Source: Chloroflexota bacterium (GTDB lineage Bacteria; Chloroflexota; Limnocylindria; Limnocylindrales; CSP1-4). Taken from it: DNA of 19,498 nt. This document shows positions 14,559 to 19,498 of this stretch, one piece after another (position 1 is the first letter of the stretch; every line of letters starts with the position of its first letter). The notes under the pieces were generated by a model. It had not been told where the DNA came from. It was given only the letters and a program-made list of their open reading frames with translations, and did not search any database. The stretch is taken from contig JAKAHX010000003.1 of the NCBI GenBank assembly GCA_021814735.1, forward strand, positions 1 to 19,498, given 5' to 3'. Made by a program: the position numbers and the translations under genes.

Positions 14559-14998
14559 TTCGCTCCTGCCGCCTGCAGCGCCGCGAGCGCCGCGGAGAAC
14601 TGCTGGACCTGCCGGGTGAAGGGCTCCGCGCAGACCGAGCAGATCGCCGCCATGCGGATCCGCTGCGGGTCATGCCCGCGCTCCTTGAGCATCTCCTGCG
14701 CCTGGCCGACGATCCTCGATGCACGCTTCGCGCAGTCGGGCAGGTACGCGCACTCGTCTCCGTCCGACGCGATGAAGACGCCGTCGAATCCCTGGTCGAT
14801 GGCGTGGGCGATCCAGGACGGCTTGATCCCGCTGGTGCAGGGGAGGCTGATCACCTCGACGCCCGCCGAGTAATGCATGTGCTGGGATCCGGCCAGGTCG
14901 ATGCCCGGGTCCGAGATGTTGTTGGTGGAGAAGACCAGGATCCTGGGGACGGAACCGCTGTGCTTCTCGTGCACGTCGGCGGCTGCAACCGCGCTCAT
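14555..14998 (-). CDS. MvhD/FlpD-like iron-sulfur protein with altered cysteines
   Basis: This 147-residue protein resembles the MvhD/FlpD family (hydrogenase delta / F420-nonreducing hydrogenase iron-sulfur subunit), which normally links an electron donor to HdrA through a [2Fe-2S] cluster. The fold is recognisable from RILVFSTNN, GIDLAGS, DQGFDGVFIAS and the helix QEMLKERGHDPQRIRM. The usual CNWC-type pair near the N-terminus is missing (FSTNNIS), and the first Cys of the usual GCHPGDC is replaced (ASDGDEC). C54, C83, C89, C120 and C123 remain or are new. Its place directly before two hdrA genes supports the assignment. The ATG at 14998 has GGAG about 10 bases upstream. Confidence 0.82.
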   Translation of the reverse strand: MSAVAAADVHEKHSGSVPRILVFSTNNISDPGIDLAGSQHMHYSAGVEVISLPCTSGIKPSWIAHAIDQGFDGVFIASDGDECAYLPDCAKRASRIVGQAQEMLKERGHDPQRIRMAAICSVCAEPFTRQVQQFSAALAALQAAGAK

Positions 14999-15029
14999 CG
15001 GGACGGTGCTCCTGCGGCTGGCGGGCGAC

Positions 15030-15061
15030 GAGGCGGGGCGCGAAACACGCGCCGCCGCCTC
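15030..15061 (-). terminator. Strong hairpin between the sulfur-carrier genes and the hdr genes
   Basis: GAGGCGGGGCGCG (15030-15042) pairs with 15048-15061 over 13 bp with one bulged base and a 5-nt loop. It lies in the 76-base gap between the second tusA stop and the mvhD-like start. No T-run follows on the minus strand. It could partly terminate the upstream transcript, or stabilise an mRNA end after processing, so that sulfur carriers and Hdr subunits are made in different amounts. Confidence 0.5.
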
Positions 15062-15074
15062 GAACCCTCAGGTG

Positions 15075-15344
15075 CTACTTGGCGCGGCGCACGAAGACGC
15101 GGTCGTACCCCTCGGCGGAGAGATACCCCAGGAATTCGTGGCCCACCTTGCCGGCCCACGCGCCGATGTCGGTCTTGGTGACAGGGTCGCTGGACCAGAC
15201 CTCGATCACGCCGCCCACCGGCACCGTGCCCATCCCCTTCTTGGCCTCGAGGAGAGGGCCCGGGCAGGCGGCGCCGCGCGCGTCGATCACCTTCGCTGCG
15301 GTGATGGTCTCGAGTTCGTTGTCGCTGAGCGTTGCTGCGGGCAT
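15075..15344 (-). CDS. tusA: TusA-family sulfur carrier (second copy), 89 aa
   Basis: This is a TusA/SirA-type sulfur-transfer protein of 89 residues. The hallmark is DARGAACPGP at 21-30 with the persulfide-bearing Cys27 in a CPxP motif. TusA proteins carry sulfane sulfur between donors and acceptors, and in sulfur oxidisers they feed DsrE-type proteins and the sHdr or Dsr complexes. A clear GGAGGA ribosome binding site lies about 9 bases before the ATG. It is the last of five sulfur-transfer genes before the hdr block. It differs from the other TusA here in length and motif (CPGP against CPMP), so the two probably have different partners. Confidence 0.9.
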   Translation of the reverse strand: MPAATLSDNELETITAAKVIDARGAACPGPLLEAKKGMGTVPVGGVIEVWSSDPVTKTDIGAWAGKVGHEFLGYLSAEGYDRVFVRRAK

Positions 15345-15391
15345 CGTTCGTTCCTCCTGGTGCGTGGTCAGGCCGCCGGCACGACGGTCTG

Positions 15392-15769
15392 CTAGTAGAC
15401 GAGTGCGTTGGTTGCGCTGGTGATCTCGGCGACGAAGCGACCCGCCGCCACGACCTCGGCGTTCTCGACGAGTTCGGTGGCGGGATCGATCTGCCGGCCC
15501 TTGACGCAGGGCCCGCAGATGAGCAGCCGGCCGCCCAAGTCGCGGTAGTCGTTGAGCAACTTGGCGAGCGGGGGGAACCCCCTCGCCTCCACGGTGTCGA
15601 CCGCGCCCTTCACCGCCAGCTCGACGCCGCTCGCCTGGAGTCCGATGACTACCTTGACGTCGGACGCCATGGCCGCGATCGCCATCACGAACGGGATGGT
15701 CGCGGGCTCCGGGTCGTCAGGCCCTCGCGTGACCATGATCACGAGCTTCTCGGCGTCAGCCATGTGCAT
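15392..15769 (-). CDS. DsrE-family protein with a CxxC motif, about 125 aa
   Basis: This is a DsrE/DsrF-like protein. The start is ATG at 15769 (125 residues) or 15763 (123 residues); the sequence GAGG sits 4 or 10 bases upstream respectively, so both are possible. Seen: KLVIMVTRGPDDPE at the N-terminus, typical of the family's first strand and loop, and LLICGPCVKGRQI with C85 and C88 (numbered from 15769), the position of the active cysteine in DsrE proteins. Family members receive persulfide sulfur from TusA. It lies 47 bases before the second tusA, a typical DsrE-TusA pairing. The longer open frame upstream is spurious. Confidence 0.85.
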   Translation of the reverse strand: MHMADAEKLVIMVTRGPDDPEPATIPFVMAIAAMASDVKVVIGLQASGVELAVKGAVDTVEARGFPPLAKLLNDYRDLGGRLLICGPCVKGRQIDPATELVENAEVVAAGRFVAEITSATNALVY

Positions 15770-15848
15770 GTCACCTCTCGTAGTCGCGCCGGCGAGCAGC
15801 GCCGCCGCGGTGCCCGGCATGCCGGCACTGCCGGCGTATGTCGGTGCG

Positions 15849-16403
15849 CTAGATGAAGAGCGGGGCGGAACCCTGCTGCATGAGCGCGATGACGCTGGCG
15901 GCGCCCACCGGTTCGGCCATGCCGTCGATGAGGTCGTCACGCGTCAGCCCGTACATGTCCATGGTCATCTGGCAGGGGATGAACTCGACCCCCATCGCCT
16001 GGGCGACCTCGAGCAGTTCCTTGGGGCTCGCGACGTGGTTCTGGCGCCGCAGCGAGTCGATCATCCAGGGCCCCATGCCGAGGAAGTTCATCTTGGAGAG
16101 CTTGCGATGGCTGAGGCCGGGACGCTGCATCAGCGCGAGGAGCTTCTGCATCCAGTTCTTGCCCGTGATGCGCCGCTCGTCCTTCACGAATGCCTGCAGG
16201 GCCCAGAAGGTGACGAAGACCCGGCAGGTGGCCCCCATGGCGGCGGCGCTGGAGGCCAGCACCATGAGCGCCCAGACCTTCTCCAGCTCGCCGCTGTAGG
16301 CGATGAGGAGGATGTCGTGGGGCCGCTCCTCCGGTGCAGCCGCCTCGGCCGGCTGCGACGCGACCGCGGGGGCCTCGGCGGGCGGTTCGACCGTCAGCGT
16401 CAT
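15849..16403 (-). CDS. DsrE2-type sulfur-transfer protein (DsrE/F/DrsH-like), 184 aa
   Basis: This is a DsrE2-family protein of 184 residues. The first about 28 residues are Ala/Pro/Glu-rich and probably disordered. The core begins HDILLIAYSGELEKVWAL. Family marks are C60 in GATCRVFVTFW, FLGMGPWM at 108-114 and IPCQMTMDMYG at 142-152 with Cys144, the usual reactive cysteine. DsrE2 proteins are often described as membrane-associated and found with TusA and rhodanese in sulfur-oxidising bacteria; two hydrophobic stretches are present (about 40-70 and 165-184) but neither is a clear transmembrane helix. The ATG at 16403 has AGGAGA upstream. It follows the first tusA by 10 bases. Confidence 0.88.
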   Translation of the reverse strand: MTLTVEPPAEAPAVASQPAEAAAPEERPHDILLIAYSGELEKVWALMVLASSAAAMGATCRVFVTFWALQAFVKDERRITGKNWMQKLLALMQRPGLSHRKLSKMNFLGMGPWMIDSLRRQNHVASPKELLEVAQAMGVEFIPCQMTMDMYGLTRDDLIDGMAEPVGAASVIALMQQGSAPLFI

Positions 16404-16413
16404 GGCACGTCTC

Positions 16414-16650
16414 CTACTTCTTCCGGAGGACGAACCGGAACACGGCACCGTCGACCGACGACTCGACGAGCGGGTTGCCGGTGGACTTCGACCAGGCCTC
16501 CAGGTCCTTGGTGGACCCCGGGTCCGTGGCCAGCAGTTCCAGGAGCTGCCCGGAGGCGAGCCCCTTCATGGCCTGCGCCGTCTTGACGATCGGCATGGGG
16601 CAGGCGAGTCCCTTCGCGTCGACCCGCGCGGCGATCTCAAGCGTGGTCAT
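16414..16650 (-). CDS. tusA: TusA-family sulfur carrier (first copy), 78 aa
   Basis: This is a compact TusA protein, 78 residues, the standard length. The motif DAKGLACPMPIVKTAQAM at 11-28 holds the reactive Cys17 in the canonical CPxP context. GGAAGGGA precedes the ATG. It is followed after 10 bases by DsrE2, the most common partner of TusA. It is predicted to be cytoplasmic and to carry a persulfide sulfur. Confidence 0.92.
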   Translation of the reverse strand: MTTLEIAARVDAKGLACPMPIVKTAQAMKGLASGQLLELLATDPGSTKDLEAWSKSTGNPLVESSVDGAVFRFVLRKK

Positions 16651-16707
16651 CGTCCCTTCCTTTGTGCTAGATGGCTGCGCCGTTGGCGCGCGCCGTGAAT
16701 CCCGATC

Positions 16708-17121
16708 TCAGATGAAGAGCACCTGGCCGCTGCCCGCGGCCGCGATGAACCCGGCGATCCCCTCCACCCCGTCGACCATGGGGTCGAGATCGGTGGGCTG
16801 GAGCTTCAGGATCTCCATCGACTGGGCGCAGGCGTGGATCTCCACCTCGCCCAACTCCTTGGACATGCGGAACGTCTCCGCCCAGTTCACCTGCCCGGCG
16901 GCGATGGCCGCGTTCAGCGCTGCGGCGCCCGACGTGCTGGCCTCCGGCGAGAGAGCGCTGCCGCGGCCGGAGCGGTCCGCCCGGAAGGCCTCGAGCCCCC
17001 AGTACTGGAGCAGGATGCGGACCGGGCGGCCGAGCGCGGCCGCGCCGGCCGCGAAGACGCTGGCCGCCGTGAGCCGGTCGTCGGTGCCGGAGAAGATCAC
17101 GATCGAGAGGGGGTCGTCCAT
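16708..17121 (-). CDS. DsrE-family protein, 137 aa
   Basis: This is a DsrE/DsrE2-like protein without membrane segments. It starts PLSIVIFSGTDDRLTAAS, resembling the first strand and loop of DsrE2, and carries the single Cys98 in EIHACAQSMEIL, which aligns with the reactive cysteine of DsrE2 (IPCQMTMDMY in its neighbour). Both end in a similar hydrophobic stretch (FI at the C-terminus). It is likely a diverged paralogue of the DsrE2 gene nearby. Its ATG lies 7 bases after the ArsR stop with GAGG between, so the two are co-transcribed. Confidence 0.82.
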   Translation of the reverse strand: MDDPLSIVIFSGTDDRLTAASVFAAGAAALGRPVRILLQYWGLEAFRADRSGRGSALSPEASTSGAAALNAAIAAGQVNWAETFRMSKELGEVEIHACAQSMEILKLQPTDLDPMVDGVEGIAGFIAAAGSGQVLFI

Positions 17122-17128
17122 CGATGCC

Positions 17129-17491
17129 TCACACGGGCTCTGGGAGCCGCAGCGGCTCGGCGGCCGCCGCGGACTGAGGGGTGGTTCCCGAGAGCATCCC
17201 GAGCCGGGCGAGGCGGCGCATCAGCACCGCGTGCATGATGTCGCAGGCCCGGATGATCTCCGGATCGGCGAGCCGGTAATGCACCTCGCGGCCATCCCGT
17301 TCCGCCTCGACGAGCCCTGCGCCCCGCATCACGGCAAGGTGCTGGGAGATGTTCGGCTGGGACACGCCGATCTCCTCCGCCAGCCGACCGACCTCGCAGG
17401 GACCCTCCGCCAGCCGGTGGATGATCTCCAGGCGGCGGGGGTTCGCGAGCGTCTTCAGGACCGTGGCCTGCATCTCGCAGATCTCATCCAT
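17129..17491 (-). CDS. ArsR/SmtB-family transcriptional regulator, first gene of the sulfur-hdr operon
   Basis: This 120-residue protein has a winged helix: LKTLANPRRLEIIHRLAEG (12-30), the recognition helix region SQPNISQHLAVM (44-55) and the wing DGREVHYRLAD (66-76). Cysteines are at 5, 32 and 83. C32 follows the second helix and C83 sits in the C-terminal helix, similar in placement to the paired cysteines of persulfide-responsive ArsR proteins such as SqrR, BigR and sHdrR. There is no canonical metal site that I can recognise. I infer autoregulation and control of the downstream sulfur and hdr genes in response to sulfane sulfur; the response to metals or arsenite cannot be excluded. Residues after about 100 are a non-conserved tail. 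Confidence 0.9.
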   Translation of the reverse strand: MDEICEMQATVLKTLANPRRLEIIHRLAEGPCEVGRLAEEIGVSQPNISQHLAVMRGAGLVEAERDGREVHYRLADPEIIRACDIMHAVLMRRLARLGMLSGTTPQSAAAAEPLRLPEPV

Positions 17492-17509
17492 GGATGCGAG
17501 GATGAAGTC

Positions 17510-17525
17510 ATGCGCACCTTTGCAT
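17510..17525. promoter_or_regulatory. Candidate operator (ATGC-N8-GCAT) upstream of the ArsR gene
   Basis: ATGC, eight bases and GCAT form a 4-8-4 palindrome centred about 26 bases before the ArsR start codon. The spacing equals that of the ATTC-N8-GAAT type reported for SqrR-like regulators, although the half-site sequence differs. A short palindrome like this is easily found by chance, so this is a candidate only. Confidence 0.25.
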
Positions 17526-17770
17526 CAGTACCGGCCATGCCCGAAGAGAGCGGGCTGCAGGGCCTTGAGCCCGGCGGGCCGATTGCCCCGGTCCGAGGTG
17601 ACTGGTGACCCGATCGTGGCGGCCCGCCCCCGGGACGGCTACGCGCCGGCTGGCCCGTCGACCGGCCGGCCGGCAGGGCTCCGCGACCCTCGCGGGCCGA
17701 CCGGGGGTACCCTACCCATCCGGAGAGTTCCGTCTCCGTGTGGAGTGCCCCGAGGGGGCCATTCGGCAGC

Positions 17771-17799
17771 TTGGGCGGGTCGCATGCCGCCGGCAGAAT
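17771..17799 (+). promoter_or_regulatory. Weak sigma70-like promoter before the plus-strand hypothetical gene
   Basis: TTGGGC (17771-17776) and CAGAAT (17794-17799) are separated by 17 bases, matching the consensus at 3/6 and 4/6 positions. The predicted start of transcription would be about 30 bases before the ATG at 17835. Confidence 0.25.
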
Positions 17800-17834
17800 G
17801 ACACGATCCGCGTCCCGCACCGCAGAGCGCACCC

Positions 17835-18347
17835 ATGCCCGTGACGTCTCCCGAAGCCCGCACCGACGACCACGCTGTTCACCTGCGCCTCGTGCAGCCA
17901 TGGGCCGGCGACCCCGCGCGGGCGCGCGCGTCGCTCGGCGACGGCGGTGCCGAGTGGCTGGGAACGCCGCTGGATCGCCCGGCCGACCGGCCGCACGTGC
18001 GGCGCTTCGAGAGCGACCTGGTGCTCCCCATGCGCGAGCAGGCGCGCCACATGGTCCTTCGGAAGGCCGCGCTGGTGGACCTGGGGCCGGTGGAGGCGAT
18101 CCCGGGCGGGTTCCGGGTGGACGTGAGCTGGCGGTCGGCCAACCTCGCGCCCCTCTTCCCGGTCTTCGTCGGGACGCTGACGGTCCTCGAGGGCGAACTG
18201 ACGCTCGACGGCTACTATGCGCCGCCGGGCGGCGAGATCGGCGTGATCCTGGACCGCGCGCTGCTCAACATCGCGGCCCGCGGGACGGCTCGCTGGTTCC
18301 TGAGCAAGGTCGCCGAGGCGCTCGCGAACACGGATCCCGGGCGCTGA
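17835..18347 (+). CDS. Protein of unknown function, 170 aa (possibly SRPBCC-like)
   Basis: I do not recognise this gene firmly. The protein has no signal peptide, cysteine cluster or membrane helix. Alternating strands (VRRFESDLVLPM, ALVDLGPVEAI, GFRVDVSW, LFPVFVGTLTVLEGELTLDGYY) followed by a C-terminal helix (IAARGTARWFLSKVAEAL) resemble the strand-rich then helical layout of SRPBCC/START-like ligand-binding proteins. That is a visual impression, not a motif match. The ATG has only a weak upstream ribosome binding site. It stands alone between the ArsR operon and aceE. Codon use fits the neighbours, so it is probably a real gene. Confidence 0.65.
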   Translation: MPVTSPEARTDDHAVHLRLVQPWAGDPARARASLGDGGAEWLGTPLDRPADRPHVRRFESDLVLPMREQARHMVLRKAALVDLGPVEAIPGGFRVDVSWRSANLAPLFPVFVGTLTVLEGELTLDGYYAPPGGEIGVILDRALLNIAARGTARWFLSKVAEALANTDPGR

Positions 18348-18363
18348 CGTCGGGGACGCCGAA

Positions 18364-18392
18364 CCGGCCGCCGCAGGGTGCCTGCGGGCCGG
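18364..18392. terminator. Bidirectional hairpin between the hypothetical gene and aceE
   Basis: CCGGCC...CGCAGG (18364-18377) pairs with CCTGCGGGCCGG (18381-18392) over about 12 bp with a 2-nt bulge and a GTG loop. It lies 16 bases after the plus-strand stop and 39 bases beyond the aceE stop on the other strand, so it could serve both convergent genes. No T-run is present. Confidence 0.5.
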
Positions 18393-18431
18393 GCGCACGC
18401 CCGGGGATCTGCCGCGGAGCGACGCGCGGCG

Positions 18432-19498
18432 CTAGGAGACGAGCGGGAAGGGGTGCTCCGGGTCGAGCCCGAGGTCGCCGATGGCCGCCTGCGCCACGCT
18501 CCGGTCGATCCGCTCGCCGGCCGCCAGCGCGCCCAGCGTCGCCACCACGATGTGCTCGGCGTCCACCTCGAAGAACCGACGCAGCGCCTCCCGCGTGTCG
18601 CTCCGACCGAACCCGTCGGTGCCCAGCGAAACCCACGTGCCCGGGATCCACCGCGCGACCTGGTCCGGCACCGCCATCACGTAGTCGGTGGCGGCCACGA
18701 TGGGTCCCGCGGCCCCGGCCTCGGAGAGCGCCGACGTGACGTACGGGACCCGCCGCGGCTGGCCGGGGTGGAGCCGGTTCCAGTGCTCCACCTCCAGCGC
18801 CTCGGCCCGCAGCTGCTGGTACGACGTCGCGCTCCAGGCGTCCGCCGCGACGCCATAGCGCTCGGCCAGGAGCTCCTGCGCGCGCAACACCTGCTGCATG
18901 ATCGAGCCGCTCCCGAGAAGCGTCGCGCGGGCGCGCACGGTCCCCTCGATGCTCGGCGCGCCGCGGAAGCGGTAGAGCCCGCGGACGATCCCGTCGGCGA
19001 CACCATCGGGCATCGGGGGCATCACGTAGTTCTCGTTGTACACGGTGAGATAGCAACTGGTGTCGTCGCCGCCGAGCATCCGGGCGATGCCATCGCGGAC
19101 GATCTCGGCCGTCTCGAACGCGAAGGCCGGGTCGTAGGCGCGGATGGCAGGGTAGGCCGAGGCCAGCAGGTGACTGTGGCCATCGTCGTGCTGCAGCCCC
19201 TCGCCGTGCAGCGTGGTCCGGCCGGCGGTGGCGCCCACCAGGAAGCCACGCCCGCGCACGTCGCCGAGCGCCCAGAACGGGTCGCCGGTCCGCTGGAAGC
19301 CGAACATCGAGTAGAAGATGTAGAAGGGCAGCATGGGCTCGCCGTGGGTGGCGTAGCTGGTCGCCGCCGCTTGGAAGGAGGCGCTCGATCCGGCCTCGGT
19401 GATCCCCTCCTCCAGCACCTGCCCGTCGGTCGCCTCGCGGTACGAGAGGACGAGGTTGGAATCCACCGGCTCGTAGCGCTGCCCGTGCGCGGCGTAGA
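18432..19498 (-). CDS. aceE: Pyruvate dehydrogenase E1, homodimeric type (AceE), C-terminal part
   Basis: This is the C-terminal about 355 residues of AceE, the TPP-dependent E1 that decarboxylates pyruvate and acetylates the lipoyl E2 of the pyruvate dehydrogenase complex. The start lies beyond the right edge. Counting from Met at 19466, typical stretches are ILEEG-like VLEEGITEAG (17-26), ATAGRTTLHGEGLQHDDGHS (79-98), the LLGSGSIMQQVL region (about 187-198) and GTDGFGRSDTREALRRFFEVD in the transketolase C-terminal domain (near 282-302). The protein ends DPEHPFPLVS close to the usual family end. It is the homodimeric form, not the alpha2beta2 form. E2 and E3 are not in the window. Confidence 0.94.
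   Translation of the reverse strand, partial: YAAHGQRYEPVDSNLVLSYREATDGQVLEEGITEAGSSASFQAAATSYATHGEPMLPFYIFYSMFGFQRTGDPFWALGDVRGRGFLVGATAGRTTLHGEGLQHDDGHSHLLASAYPAIRAYDPAFAFETAEIVRDGIARMLGGDDTSCYLTVYNENYVMPPMPDGVADGIVRGLYRFRGAPSIEGTVRARATLLGSGSIMQQVLRAQELLAERYGVAADAWSATSYQQLRAEALEVEHWNRLHPGQPRRVPYVTSALSEAGAAGPIVAATDYVMAVPDQVARWIPGTWVSLGTDGFGRSDTREALRRFFEVDAEHIVVATLGALAAGERIDRSVAQAAIGDLGLDPEHPFPLVS

Larger units (their letters stand above)
17492..17834. other. Non-coding divergent gap between the ArsR gene and the plus-strand hypothetical gene
   Basis: This 343-base gap holds the likely promoters of two divergent units. I see a half-site palindrome near the ArsR end and a weak sigma70-like box pair near the plus gene. 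Several frames are open but none has a plausible start signal or recognisable domain, and they look like GC-driven artefacts. I see no structured RNA that I can name. Confidence 0.5.

Noticed and set aside
11874..14873. A 999-residue open frame on the plus strand opposite the two hdrA and mvhD-like genes
   Set aside because: It is antisense to clear Hdr genes, has no recognisable domain and is Arg/Gly/His-rich, as antisense frames in GC-rich codon usage always are.
8652..14998. Naming the hdr block a true qmoABC operon or a true sHdr operon
   Set aside because: The membrane subunit matches QmoC, but the other subunits differ in domain content, and HdrB, LbpA and AprAB are not present in the window.
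17605..17844. Open frames of about 75-80 residues in the ArsR-hypothetical gap
   Set aside because: They are Arg/Pro-rich, have no ribosome binding site or domain, and several overlap each other on both strands.
1..19498. CRISPR arrays, tRNA/rRNA genes, insertion sequences, phage or plasmid genes
   Set aside because: I looked for repeat-spacer patterns, transposase or integrase motifs and tRNA-like ends and saw none.

Overview
The window is a high-GC bacterial chromosome segment with dense, co-directional operons and long spurious antisense frames, as expected at this base composition. It carries ferredoxin-dependent 2-oxoacid oxidation, a heterodisulfide-reductase-like module, sulfur-carrier proteins and a homodimeric pyruvate dehydrogenase E1. 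This suggests a facultative or microaerobic high-GC bacterium. Chloroflexota or a related high-GC lineage is my best guess, but no gene here fixes the taxonomy. I saw no tRNA, rRNA, CRISPR array, insertion sequence or phage gene.

Layout. (1) 1-523, minus: an ABC-transporter ATPase cut by the left edge. (2) 745-939, plus: a 64-residue zinc-ribbon protein behind a plausible sigma70-type promoter. (3) 1116-5177, plus: a pyruvate:ferredoxin oxidoreductase of NifJ type, split into an alpha-gamma half and a ferredoxin-TPP half, with a two-CBS-domain protein encoded between them. All three genes overlap. (4) 5178-5342: a convergent gap with three hairpins. (5) 8456 down to 5343, minus: a four-gene 2-oxoacid (VorB-type) ferredoxin oxidoreductase operon in the order delta-alpha-beta-gamma. 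(6) 17491 down to 8652, minus: an 8.8-kb run encoding an ArsR-type repressor, DsrE, TusA, DsrE2, DsrE, TusA, an MvhD/FlpD-like protein, an HdrA with an inserted GltD-like NAD(P)H module, a second HdrA, a small winged-helix protein, and a membrane HdrC-HdrE (QmoC-like) protein. (7) 17835-18347, plus: a small protein of unknown function. (8) 18432 to the right edge, minus: the C-terminal part of aceE.

The most unusual part is region 6. The last five genes are chained by four successive ATGA overlaps, which suggests one complex made in fixed proportions. The two HdrA proteins are complementary. One has the N-terminal domain and C-terminal ferredoxins but lacks the internal iron-sulfur insert. 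The other lacks the N-terminal domain but keeps the internal iron-sulfur region, interrupted exactly there by a GltD-like FAD/NAD(P)H module. With a membrane HdrC-HdrE subunit, no HdrB in the window, and five sulfur-transfer proteins plus a cysteine-bearing ArsR regulator upstream, the arrangement matches neither the classical Mvh-Hdr, QmoABC nor sHdr-LbpA layouts that I know. My inference is a quinone- and NAD(P)H-linked Hdr-like complex handling sulfane sulfur carried on TusA/DsrE proteins. Whether it runs oxidatively or reductively cannot be read from the sequence.

The metabolic theme of the window is low-potential redox. Two 2-oxoacid:ferredoxin oxidoreductases make reduced ferredoxin. 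The Hdr-like complex could exchange electrons between ferredoxin, NAD(P)H, sulfur and quinone. AceE gives an NAD-linked alternative for pyruvate.
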